Both the position numbers and the translations under genes were made by a program. A DNA stretch of 46,966 nt. Origin: Armatimonadota bacterium. Its GTDB lineage: Bacteria; Bacteroidota; Ignavibacteria; OLB7. The notes beneath the pieces are model-generated. The model did no database searches. It was not told the DNA's origin and was given only the letters and a program-made list of their open reading frames with translations. The stretch lies in assembly GCA_020850315.1 (NCBI GenBank), contig JADZEY010000007.1:1-46966 (forward strand). The letters are read 5' to 3'. Numbering within the stretch: the first letter of the stretch is position 1; every line of letters begins with the position of its first letter. Positions 8,651 through 17,014 of this stretch are shown piece by piece.

Positions 8651-11600
8651 CTACTCAACCATTGCCCTTCGCACCCGTTCGGCCTCGGTGGTTTTCCCCT
8701 GTTCGGCCAACGATTGTTGAAGCAGCTCGGCGGCTTCTTCATCCTCGGGCATTGCCTGAAGGATGTTGTTCAGCAATCGGACAGCGTTCTGGGTGTCCCC
8801 TTCGCGCAGCAGTGCGCGGGCTACCCGAATCGCCAAGCCCCGCAGCATGGTTTCTATCTCTTCTCGCGCTGCCTCGAACATCTCCTCGTATAATCCCGGG
8901 AAAGGAACGCCCTGCAATAGTTGCTGGGCCTGGAGCAGCGCCGGAACAGCCCGCAGCAGCCCCCCCCCGCGCAATGCTTTCCTTGCTTGAAGCAGATGCT
9001 GGTATGCATCCAGCAGATCTACCCGAACGGCGGCGGGGTTCAGCCGTGGGGCAAGCTCTGGCTCGGTGATAATGGCATCGGGCCCCAATAGCTTGCGCAG
9101 GTCGTGCAGCCGAACATAGACAACGTTGCGTGCGCGGTCGGGGTCGGGGTCGCCGGTGGCAATGGCGCAGAAATCGCGGTGCGGAAGCGGACGGTCGGCA
9201 AGCTGTGCAGCAACCATCAGGCCCAGCACGGTGCGTGCGCGTGCGCCGGAAATTTTCCGTGGTTCTTGCCCGGGCAACTGCACCGTGATGACCCCAATCA
9301 TTGTCACCACAATCTGCCCATTTCCTTTCATGGCACGCAGCTGCGCGTCACGGTCGTGCTGGATTGCTGCACAGCTTCCCCGCCACGCTTTCACCTCCTT
9401 TGCCGGAAGACATTTCTCGGCCAACGCAATCAGCGGCAGCATGTAGGCGGCAATCCGTTGTGTTTGTAGCCACGTAAGCCCGTGGGTGATTGCGCAGCGC
9501 AAACTGGGTTGCAATTCTTGCCACAAAACCCGTTCCGGTTTCCATTCTATCAGGTGGATTACGGTGTGCAGCAGCGCCAGGTCATCAATCCGAAGCAACG
9601 GGCGGGCAAGCAACCGTTCGGCAACAGGAATGATAAATTCGTCCGGTGCAGCTTCGATAAGCAACCGAAGCAGCAGCCTCAAAGTATCGGCAACCTGTGG
9701 TGAGTCACTTCGCTCGGATGCTTCCGGCAGCTGGGGCATCTCCTCCGAACCAAGCATCACCCCCAACGCTGTAGAAGGGAGCAGTATGGTCCTCCCTTCG
9801 GGAAACTGAGTTAGCATCTCCATCCCCCACTTCCGCTCCCCCAGAAGCAAGCCAATGGTGGCAAGCGAGGAACCGATAAAATGGCGTACGATTTTCTGAT
9901 GTTCGGCAGGGCAGGCTTGCAGCATGGCGTTTGCAGCTTCCTGAAGCTGGGGAATCGGCGCGCCAAACGCAGCAAGCAGATGAATGCGAACAATCTGCGA
10001 GCCGTAGTAGGCCGATACCCCGTCATGCTCGCGGATCACATCCTGCCAACGTTCCAGCACCCGCAGTGCCGCGTCCGGTTCGCCAATGGAATCGTGGAAG
10101 GCAATGGAGTGCTTGGCAAGGCTTTCCCGCTGAAGGATATTCCACCCGTGGCGGCCTTGCAGATCGGCAAGCAACACACGGCGTTCCTGCAACTGGTCGG
10201 GGGTCTCGAACACCCGCAGCAGCGGCGGCCCGATATACCCCCACAGCATCTCCATCTGCTTCTTCCCCATCGGAAGCTGGCGCACCCGCTGGAACTCCTG
10301 CTCAATCAAGCGAACTTCCTCCTGCCGCCCTTCGTTGCTGGCCCGCAAGGCAACGTTGGCAAGCAAAAGAAGGAAGGAGCGTGAGGCCCGAATCTGGGGG
10401 AACCGCTCGGCAAGCTCCATTGCCTGGGCCGTGTAGTGAACCCGTTGTCGGGGATATTGCGCCATCAGCCGCACCAACGCAACAATCCGAAGCCCAGCTT
10501 GGTGTTCGGTGGTTGGCGCGGCGGTTAGTGCCTCCAGCTGGGCACAAAGCGCGGTGCAGCGTTCAGCATCGGTGTCGGCGCGGGCCATCACGTACTGCAC
10601 CACCAGCAAATGGACTCGCTCGGCCTGCCATGCCTCGTTGTCGTTCCCTTCGCCAAAGTGCTCGAACAGCTTCAGGGCGTGATTGGCCATGCGGCGCGTT
10701 GCTGCAAGGTCGCTTGTCTCCAGCGCCCCGGCAGCCATTTTCCGTATCCGTCCAAGCAGGTTCAGCACCGTTTGCTCCGGCACGGACATCAGGCCAATCC
10801 GTTCGCCAATAATGTCAACCGGGAGGTAGGAGTACAGCGGAAGATCGGCAGCGACAACGGCGCACAGCCGCCCAAGGTTTGGGGGGGCATGATCCAAGAA
10901 ATAGCGGTGCAGAAGGGTGTGAGTGAAAGAGAGGAGCGGAAGCGCGCTTGCCGGAAAGTCGTTCCCTTCCGAATGGATTCCGGGGAGCGGGGTGATGAGC
11001 ATTGGGTGAAGCTGAAGCACCCCACGGAACAGCAATCGCTCAAGAAGTAATTCGGCTTCGGGCAGTTCTTGCAAGGCTTGCGCGGCGGTTTCGCGGGCGA
11101 ACGCCTCACCCAGCCATGCAAGGCGTTCGGCGGCAACCCGTTCATCCGGCATCAGGTGGGCCGCCATCCCCTCGCCGATTCGTTTGGAGCTTCGCTCAAT
11201 GTGAGTGGTAAACGCTTCGTCATCGGAATCCACCACGTACTGGCCAGACCCTGCGGTTTGAGTGATAATCCCAGCGGTAATCGCCCCGCGAAGCCCAGAC
11301 CGCAACGCCAACGGGTTGCCAGTTGTTAGCCGCGCAAGCATGGCCGTGATTGCCGGATCGGGGGGGGTGCCAAACAGCCGCCCCCATAGTTCTTCGATTT
11401 CCGCTGGAAGCAACCCGCCCAACTCCATCTGCTGGAATGGATACTGCTCCAGCAAGGTCGCCACCGCATTTGCCGAAGGGCGTGCCGAGCAGAGCAGCGT
11501 CAGAGTTTCATCCGACAGCCCTTCCAGAATCAGCCCAAGCTGCCGGATACCATCCCCTTCCAGCAGGTGGGTATCCTCGATCACCACCAGCGTTAGCCGC

Positions 11601-11962
11601 AACCGCGACAACCGGCGCAGCCCAGCCACAACATCACCAAGGGTTGGCGGGACATCGTGCCGAAGCAACCCTTGCGCTGTTTCCGATTGCTCCAGTGCGC
11701 GAGCAAACGCGGGGGCAAGGGTTAGGGTTGCTTCGGGCAATATCCGCGTAGCAATCACCAATCCGCCAGCTTCTTCCACTTGCTGGCGTGCTTCTTCCAC
11801 AGCTCTGCTTTTTCCAATTCCTGCCTCCCCAACCAGAAACAGCGTATGCAGCCCTTCGTGTTCGGGGGTGCTCTGCACCGTCTGCAAAATTCGGGAGATC
11901 ACGGTTGTGCGGCCAATCATCGGCAAGGTGCCGTGATTTAGGAAATCCACAAGGGCTTGCAT
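8651..11962 (-). CDS. AAA ATPase/TPR transcriptional regulator with C-terminal winged helix and BTAD-like domain
   Basis: Large cytoplasmic regulator, 1103 aa. The N-terminus is an AAA_16/STAND-type ATPase: MIGR box (15-18), Walker A GEAGIGKS (45-52), Walker B LTLVVIED (123-130). Residues about 250-850 are alpha-helical and probably TPR-like. Residues about 880-985 (TMIGVITVQLPG, ISGARARTVLGLMVA, VYVRLHDLRKLLG) match an OmpR-type winged helix as found in SARP proteins, and the last about 115 residues resemble a bacterial transcriptional activation (BTAD) TPR domain. In SARP/AfsR proteins the DNA-binding and BTAD part is N-terminal; here it comes after the ATPase. A run of nine G (coding strand, 8960-8968) sits in the C-terminal part. 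The gene is divergent from a small zinc-ribbon gene, a possible target. The ligand is unknown. Confidence 0.75.
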   Translation of the reverse strand: MQALVDFLNHGTLPMIGRTTVISRILQTVQSTPEHEGLHTLFLVGEAGIGKSRAVEEARQQVEEAGGLVIATRILPEATLTLAPAFARALEQSETAQGLLRHDVPPTLGDVVAGLRRLSRLRLTLVVIEDTHLLEGDGIRQLGLILEGLSDETLTLLCSARPSANAVATLLEQYPFQQMELGGLLPAEIEELWGRLFGTPPDPAITAMLARLTTGNPLALRSGLRGAITAGIITQTAGSGQYVVDSDDEAFTTHIERSSKRIGEGMAAHLMPDERVAAERLAWLGEAFARETAAQALQELPEAELLLERLLFRGVLQLHPMLITPLPGIHSEGNDFPASALPLLSFTHTLLHRYFLDHAPPNLGRLCAVVAADLPLYSYLPVDIIGERIGLMSVPEQTVLNLLGRIRKMAAGALETSDLAATRRMANHALKLFEHFGEGNDNEAWQAERVHLLVVQYVMARADTDAERCTALCAQLEALTAAPTTEHQAGLRIVALVRLMAQYPRQRVHYTAQAMELAERFPQIRASRSFLLLLANVALRASNEGRQEEVRLIEQEFQRVRQLPMGKKQMEMLWGYIGPPLLRVFETPDQLQERRVLLADLQGRHGWNILQRESLAKHSIAFHDSIGEPDAALRVLERWQDVIREHDGVSAYYGSQIVRIHLLAAFGAPIPQLQEAANAMLQACPAEHQKIVRHFIGSSLATIGLLLGERKWGMEMLTQFPEGRTILLPSTALGVMLGSEEMPQLPEASERSDSPQVADTLRLLLRLLIEAAPDEFIIPVAERLLARPLLRIDDLALLHTVIHLIEWKPERVLWQELQPSLRCAITHGLTWLQTQRIAAYMLPLIALAEKCLPAKEVKAWRGSCAAIQHDRDAQLRAMKGNGQIVVTMIGVITVQLPGQEPRKISGARARTVLGLMVAAQLADRPLPHRDFCAIATGDPDPDRARNVVYVRLHDLRKLLGPDAIITEPELAPRLNPAAVRVDLLDAYQHLLQARKALRGGGLLRAVPALLQAQQLLQGVPFPGLYEEMFEAAREEIETMLRGLAIRVARALLREGDTQNAVRLLNNILQAMPEDEEAAELLQQSLAEQGKTTEAERVRRAMVE

Positions 11963-12119
11963 AGCGGATCCTTATCGCGTGATAGTTGAAGGAGAACGGG
12001 AAGGCAGCACGGAAGGAAACTGAGGAGAAGGGGAGCAAAATGAGAAATTTTGGGAGAAGAACAACCGAGCGTAAGATCAGCAACAGAAAGGCGTAAGAAG
12101 CAGCGGGTATCTTACCACC

Positions 12120-12362
12120 ATGATGTCTGCACAATCAGCCGTGAGATCGGCAACCAACAGAACCAGCAGCGGAATCCAGATGGAGCTTCGGCGGGTTCCC
12201 CAACAAACTGTTCAATGCTTGCATTGCAGCGCGGTAGGGTTCATGGGGGAGCGATTCTGCGTCTGCTGCGGAGTGCAGTTGCCCCGCAAATGCCGGCGGT
12301 GTGGCGCGGCAATCCGCCACCAAATCGCCAACTACTGCCCGCATTGCGGAACGCGAGTGTGA
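12120..12362 (+). CDS. Small double zinc-ribbon protein
   Basis: 80 aa. Residues about 32-80 hold four Cys pairs, CLHC...CVCC and CRRC...CPHC, each ribbon with a spacer of about ten residues between pairs: two tandem rubredoxin-like zinc knuckles. The N-terminal 30 residues are polar and probably disordered. Such stand-alone double zinc ribbons are common and usually of unknown function. Start is one of two adjacent ATGs (12120 or 12123). It is divergent from the AAA/winged-helix regulator across 157 bp and is followed by a good terminator, so it is a single-gene unit. Confidence 0.65.
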   Translation: MMSAQSAVRSATNRTSSGIQMELRRVPQQTVQCLHCSAVGFMGERFCVCCGVQLPRKCRRCGAAIRHQIANYCPHCGTRV

Positions 12363-12439
12363 TGGGGGCACACACCAGGGGGAAACGGGACAGGCAAAGA
12401 GGGGGGCAGTGGATGGTGCTGTCCCCCTCTTGTCACGCG

Positions 12440-12479
12440 CGGTAGGCCGAAGCGAACCTTCGGCCTACCGTTATTTTTT
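12440..12479 (+). terminator. Rho-independent terminator of the zinc-ribbon gene
   Basis: Perfect 13-bp stem CGGTAGGCCGAAG / CTTCGGCCTACCG with a CGAAC loop-side spacer, followed by TTATTTTTT. The T-tract runs into the stop codon of the convergent secreted-protein gene. Confidence 0.85.
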
Positions 12480-14526
12480 ATTTGGGGCAAACCAGCGTTT
12501 CAATCGTGGTGGCGGTGGCGGCAACCGAAACCCGTGGGACTACCACCGAACCTACGCCAAATATGGAGAGATCTTTTACCGGAAACTCGGTCATATCGGC
12601 CACAGCTTTGGGGTCAAATTCGGCGCAGTTGGCAACGCCTGCGCCGTCGGTTTTCAGCAGAACTCCATCGCCCGCGCCAATTGCTTCGGTGAAGCCAACA
12701 ACTGCCAACCCGCCATCGCGTGTGGTTATTATCCCACGCCCTTCGCTGACGGCTGTGGACTGATAGACCTTTGCCCATTCCAGCGCGCCGTTGCAGCTTA
12801 GTGTCATCAGTAGTGTTCCGCCAACGTTGGCAGGGTCGGTTCCTTTGGCGTAGCCAGTCAGGTAGAACGCCCCTTTTTTGTCGGCAGCAATCCCGAAAGC
12901 TTCGCTGTACAATCCTGCGCGGGCAATCACTTTCCCCTGGTCGTTGCCATCGTTGGTGAAGCCAATGGCCAGCAGCTTGAACTCGGTTGTTTCCGCTAAT
13001 CTTCCCAGCGTGTATCCGGCCGCCGCAAAACCGGATGGCCCGCCAGCGATTGCGGTTCCCCGCTCGGCACGGTTGGTTCCCCAGGCTTTCACCCACATCA
13101 CCGCGCCGTCGGGGCTGACTTTTGCAACCATCATATCGTCGTTGCCATTGCCAAAACTTCGGGTCCATCCGGTGGCATACAACGCTTCGCCATGCTCGAT
13201 AACCGATTTCAAGATGTCGTACTCATCCCCCCCGAAGCTGCGGCTCCAGACCAACGCGCCATTGGCTTCAATGCGGATCAGGTAGCCGTCGTAGCTGTCG
13301 CCGGTTCCCAGAATGCCAGCAATGGTGTAGCTGTTGTTTGCCGTTGGGATGATGCTGTAGCCTGCGTCGTGTCCGCCGCCGCCGTAGGTTCGGGACCATT
13401 GCACGTTCCCTTGCGGGTCGGTTTTCACCACGTAGATATCGTCGAACATGGCGTTGAAACTGCGGGTGTAGCCAACGGCGATGTAGCCACCGTTGTGCGC
13501 TTGTGCCACGCCAAACGCTGCGTCGTCGTTGCTTCCGCCAAAGGCGCGAGACCACTGCACGTTCCCCCCTTTATCCACTTTCACCAAGTAGGCATCGTCC
13601 CCTCCGGCACCAAAGCTCCGGGTTTTTCCGGCAAGGATGTAGCCGCTGTCGGCGGTGGAAGCAATGGAGTACAGCTGGTCCAACGCGCCGCCGCCGTAGG
13701 CTTTCATAAACTTGGATAGCGCGGCTGATAGTTTCGGTGGCAGCGGAGCGACTGGCGATTTCACATAGAGGAAGGACCAGACCTCACTTTCGGCAACTTT
13801 CACTCCATCGTTGAACAACGTCACCTGCCACGCATACTGCTGGCCACTTTTGAACTTCGATGCGGAGACCGGGTAGGTAAGGTTTCTGGTGCTGATATTC
13901 TCCTGCCGGAAATAGGCGGGGTTGGACCCCATCGCGCTGATGGGGCTTTGCTGCCCGAACAGTTCCACAACTTTAATGCTGTACGTTGCGCCGGTGGTTA
14001 TCAGTGGTGCGGTGGTCCAGTTGAACATCGGGAGTTCATCGCCAACGCTTGTGCTGTTGTCGGGGGCAATCAGCACAAGGCTAACGTTTTGGATTTCCTG
14101 GTTGAAGCAATCGCTCCCGACCACATCATCGCTGCTGACTTCTTTGGCATAGACGCAGACGGTGTAATCGCCCGATGGGACAAGGCCGGTTTGCATCAGG
14201 ATATTCTTGTAGCGGCCGTTGCTGCTATTGACCTTCACCGGCTCAACGTCGCGTCCGGTTAGGCGTTTGGTTCCGGGGGGAAGATCGAACGGGGCGGTTT
14301 GCGCGTCAACAATCTGGCCGTCGCGAACCTCGGTGGCAATCCCCTGTAAGTAGATCCGGACGGTGGTTCGCCCCGAATTTGTTAGGGTGATTTTCCACAT
14401 ATCCGAAACCCGCAGCTGGTTTGGCGGCGGCTGTTGCAGCCGCACCGTAACGCGCGGCGGGGCTTGGGCCTGCAGAACCATCATGGGAAGCAGAAGCAAA
14501 AGCGTCGGAAGCAGAAGGCGTTTCAT
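12478..14526 (-). CDS. Secreted repeat protein (bladed-propeller-like)
   Basis: About 682 residues from the ATG at 14526. It has a strong signal peptide (MKRLLLPTLLLLLPMMVLQA). Residues about 25-310 are beta-rich and include Fn3-like material with the phrase QQYAWQVTLFNDG. From about residue 325 on there are roughly six imperfect repeats of about 50 aa, pattern (F/Y)GG..-D...S......GY..AG.TRSFG.G..D..LVK.D..G.V.W, which resemble the delta-60/PQQ-like repeats of secreted Bacteroidota proteins. No T9SS sorting tail is visible at the C-terminus (ends IETLVCPK), so export may stop in the periplasm or use another route. It is monocistronic, convergent with the zinc-ribbon gene and divergent from the GNAT-like gene. 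Confidence 0.75.
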   Translation of the reverse strand: MKRLLLPTLLLLLPMMVLQAQAPPRVTVRLQQPPPNQLRVSDMWKITLTNSGRTTVRIYLQGIATEVRDGQIVDAQTAPFDLPPGTKRLTGRDVEPVKVNSSNGRYKNILMQTGLVPSGDYTVCVYAKEVSSDDVVGSDCFNQEIQNVSLVLIAPDNSTSVGDELPMFNWTTAPLITTGATYSIKVVELFGQQSPISAMGSNPAYFRQENISTRNLTYPVSASKFKSGQQYAWQVTLFNDGVKVAESEVWSFLYVKSPVAPLPPKLSAALSKFMKAYGGGALDQLYSIASTADSGYILAGKTRSFGAGGDDAYLVKVDKGGNVQWSRAFGGSNDDAAFGVAQAHNGGYIAVGYTRSFNAMFDDIYVVKTDPQGNVQWSRTYGGGGHDAGYSIIPTANNSYTIAGILGTGDSYDGYLIRIEANGALVWSRSFGGDEYDILKSVIEHGEALYATGWTRSFGNGNDDMMVAKVSPDGAVMWVKAWGTNRAERGTAIAGGPSGFAAAGYTLGRLAETTEFKLLAIGFTNDGNDQGKVIARAGLYSEAFGIAADKKGAFYLTGYAKGTDPANVGGTLLMTLSCNGALEWAKVYQSTAVSEGRGIITTRDGGLAVVGFTEAIGAGDGVLLKTDGAGVANCAEFDPKAVADMTEFPVKDLSIFGVGSVVVPRVSVAATATTIETLVCPK

Positions 14527-14746
14527 AGATTTCCCGGATTCATCAATAGTGCAACCAGCGTGGTTCGCAAGTTCGTTATTCCAGCGGTTCCCCGCATGGC
14601 CCAGCGGCAAAATTTCTTTCGCGGCTGCAGAAGCTCTGTATTTGGCACATGGTGGAGTTGTCAAGTTATCGTCAAAACCCCTTGGTTGGCGGCTGTCGTC
14701 CCCTCCACTTTCTTCTTTGGCTCACTTCTTCTCTCTACTTTTGTTC

Positions 14747-15880
14747 ATGGCAATCTCAATTATCCCCGTCCGCAGCAATCGCGATGTGAACCGCTTCATT
14801 GGAATGGTCTGGTCTATCTACAAAGGCGACCCGAACTGGGTTCCGCCGGTGAAGTTCGACCGCAAGCGATTGTTAGACCGCCAGAAGAACCCATTCTGGC
14901 AACATGCCACACTCCAGATGTTCCTTGCCGAACGGGACGGGGTGGTGGTTGGGCGCGTTGCGGCAATTATCAACCGCAACCACAACGATACCTACCACGA
15001 CAAGGTTGGGTTTTTCGGTTTTTTCGAGGCGATGAACGACCAAGAAGTGGCCAACGGCCTGCTTGCCGCTGCCGAGCAATGGCTTGGTGAACAAGGGATG
15101 GAGGTGATGCGTGGGCCGGTGAATCCTTCGCTGAATGATGAGGCCGGATTACTGGTGGAAGGCTTCGATGACCCCCCGCAAATCTTGATGACCTACAACC
15201 CCAAGTATTACAGCACCGTAATGGAAACGTTCGGCCTAGCCAAATCGAAGGATATGTTCGCCTATCGTTTGACCCGTTCTTTCCTGACCGAGAAGATTCA
15301 GCGGGTGCAATCGGCGGTTCGCCAGCGGGAGGGGTTGACGATCAGAAACGTGAATTTTGGCGATAAATCGGTATTTCAGCGTGATGTAGCGATCATCAAG
15401 GAAATCTACAACTTAGCGTGGCAAGCCAACTGGGGGTTCGTGAAGATGACCGATGCCGAGTTTGACTTCATTGCCAAAGACTTGAAACAATTGGCCGATC
15501 CCGACTTTGTGCTGATTGCCGAAGCCCGGGGTAAGCCAGTTGGTTTTGCGCTGGGATTGCCCGACATCAACCAGGTGCTGATCCACAACAAGCGGGGCGG
15601 ATTGATTGGCGCGGTGACGGCAATGCTCCGCTTCCGCAAGCGTGTGACCCGTGGAAGAATCTTCATTTTGGGCGTAATTCCGCAGTTTCAGCGGCTTGGG
15701 ATTGATGCGGTGCTCTACTACGAAGTTGGCACACGGATGGTGGATGGGAAGGGATATCGCGAAGGGGAAGCGTCGTGGGTGGTGGAAGATAATGTGATGA
15801 TGAACCGCGCCGCCCAGATGATGAACGGTGAGCTCTACAAGCGCTATCGCCTGTACGACAAAATCATTAAAAAGAATTAA
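14747..15880 (+). CDS. GNAT-like N-acetyltransferase-related protein
   Basis: 377 aa from the ATG at 14747. The sequence matches a conserved family of about 375-aa proteins annotated as GNAT family or hypothetical in Bacteroidota and Chlorobiota. An N-terminal half contains DPNWVPPVKFDRKRLLD and GRVAAIINRNHND. A second half contains FVLIAEARGKPVGFALGLPD and RGRIFILGVIPQFQRLGIDAVLYYE, the latter fitting GNAT motif A (Q/R-x-x-G-x-A/G). The pair suggests two GNAT-like folds in tandem. The substrate is unknown. The frame is open further upstream but that region overlaps the divergent gene. A TACTTTTG box lies 3 nt before the ATG with no properly spaced -33 box, so I do not call a promoter. Confidence 0.7.
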   Translation: MAISIIPVRSNRDVNRFIGMVWSIYKGDPNWVPPVKFDRKRLLDRQKNPFWQHATLQMFLAERDGVVVGRVAAIINRNHNDTYHDKVGFFGFFEAMNDQEVANGLLAAAEQWLGEQGMEVMRGPVNPSLNDEAGLLVEGFDDPPQILMTYNPKYYSTVMETFGLAKSKDMFAYRLTRSFLTEKIQRVQSAVRQREGLTIRNVNFGDKSVFQRDVAIIKEIYNLAWQANWGFVKMTDAEFDFIAKDLKQLADPDFVLIAEARGKPVGFALGLPDINQVLIHNKRGGLIGAVTAMLRFRKRVTRGRIFILGVIPQFQRLGIDAVLYYEVGTRMVDGKGYREGEASWVVEDNVMMNRAAQMMNGELYKRYRLYDKIIKKN

Positions 15881-15903
15881 GACCCCCGCTGTTGGCGGCA
15901 ACC

Positions 15904-15911
15904 TATCTTTG
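15904..15911 (+). promoter_or_regulatory. Possible -7 box (TATCTTTG) upstream of rlpA
   Basis: TATCTTTG, identical to the -7 boxes of rpsL and rplU, lies about 82 nt before the rlpA start. No CTTG or TTTG sits 19-21 nt upstream, so it may be a weak or activated site. Confidence 0.4.
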
Positions 15912-15992
15912 CCCCGCTTCAAAAATCGCAGCCCCCCAGTGGCAGCGGCAGTTACTGAAGCATAGATACGTTGAACTAACGAGGAGGGAACC

Positions 15993-16883
15993 TTGACATC
16001 AGTTGAAGCTACCAGTAGCAGCACAAAGCGGAGCCGTTCTGGCATTATCGCTTTGCTGCTAACAGCCACACTGAGTGGAGCAAGCGTCGTTGCGGCGCTA
16101 ACATGGTCGGCCAGTGCCACTGAACCCAATGCAAAGGGAGTTGTGAACGCTACTGCCGAAGTAAACATGGACTCGCTGTACGCCGCAAAGGCTTCCGAGG
16201 AAGTAGCGACCGACACCAGCTACGCCATGGCGATGCCTGCATCGCAGACGCTATCGGGACGTGTAAGCTGGTATGGCCCAGGCTTCCATGGCCGCCGCAC
16301 TGCCAACGGCGAGCGATTTAACAAACATGAGATGACCGCTGCCCACAAGACGCTCCCCTTTGGGACACTGGTGCGGGTGGTGAACGAAAAAAGCGGACGT
16401 GCCGTTTTGGTTCGCATCAACGACCGCGGGCCATATTGTGGTGGCCGTGTTCTTGATCTTTCCGAAGGGGCCGCCGGGCGCGTTGGCATTCGCGGAAGCG
16501 GAACCGGATCGGTGACAATGGAGGTGTATGCCAACAAGGGGGCCGCAGCCATCCGGGCATTCGATGCAGAAGGGCGCAGCATCCGGCTGCATGGACGCAC
16601 CGTGAGCATCACCGAGCAGCTGGGATTTGACGAAGCTGCCGCGCTGCAACAACGCCTGATTGAGCAAGGCTACAACAACGTCTTCCTGGTGGAAACCCGC
16701 CACAACGACAGCCGCAAGTACAGCGTTTCGGTTGGACTGTTCAGCAGCGACGCGCTTGCCAAAAACTTGCTGACCGAGCTTACCGGGCAGTACGCCGCAG
16801 CAGAAATTGTGCAGTTCGCCAAAGGGCTGCCAACGAACCAGCAACTGGCACAAAAGCAAGCCGACTCAGCCGCGAACTCATAA
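15993..16883 (+). CDS. rlpA: RlpA-like lytic transglycosylase with SPOR-like C-terminus
   Basis: 296 aa. A single N-terminal membrane or signal segment (SGIIALLLTATLSGASVVAAL) is followed by a linker and a double-psi beta-barrel domain at about 85-185. SGRVSWYGPGFHGRRTANGE opens the domain; TAAHKTLPFG contributes the histidine and RINDRGPY the aspartate that are catalytic in RlpA. The C-terminal about 75 residues (GYNNVFLVETRHNDSRKYSV, then LLTELTGQYAAAEIVQF) resemble a SPOR peptidoglycan-binding domain. RlpA cleaves naked glycan at division sites in some Gram-negatives. The start is TTG at 15993 with a strong Shine-Dalgarno GAGGAGG at 15981-15987, and no ATG upstream is suitable. A terminator follows. 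Confidence 0.88.
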   Translation: MTSVEATSSSTKRSRSGIIALLLTATLSGASVVAALTWSASATEPNAKGVVNATAEVNMDSLYAAKASEEVATDTSYAMAMPASQTLSGRVSWYGPGFHGRRTANGERFNKHEMTAAHKTLPFGTLVRVVNEKSGRAVLVRINDRGPYCGGRVLDLSEGAAGRVGIRGSGTGSVTMEVYANKGAAAIRAFDAEGRSIRLHGRTVSITEQLGFDEAAALQQRLIEQGYNNVFLVETRHNDSRKYSVSVGLFSSDALAKNLLTELTGQYAAAEIVQFAKGLPTNQQLAQKQADSAANS

Positions 16884-16934
16884 TCTCGGCTGTTTCAGAA
16901 AATTCGGCTCCGGCAGAATCCGGCAGAAATGAAC

Positions 16935-16970
16935 AACGGGCGAAGCAAGAACTGCTTCGCCCGTTTTCGT
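16935..16970. terminator. Terminator between rlpA and the EF-G paralog
   Basis: 13-bp perfect stem AACGGGCGAAGCA / TGCTTCGCCCGTT with a 5-nt loop, followed on the plus strand by TTCGTTGTTG. The minus side reads GTTCATTTC. It sits between convergent genes and could serve both. Confidence 0.75.
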
Positions 16971-17014
16971 TGTTGCACGCTTGGTATTGCGCTGTTGCTA
17001 TTTCAGTGGTGTCC

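Noticed and set aside
14736..14743. TACTTTTG as promoter of the GNAT-like gene
   Set aside because: It lies 3 nt before the ATG and the nearest TTTG is only 16 nt upstream; TAnnTTTG is expected by chance roughly twenty times in this window.
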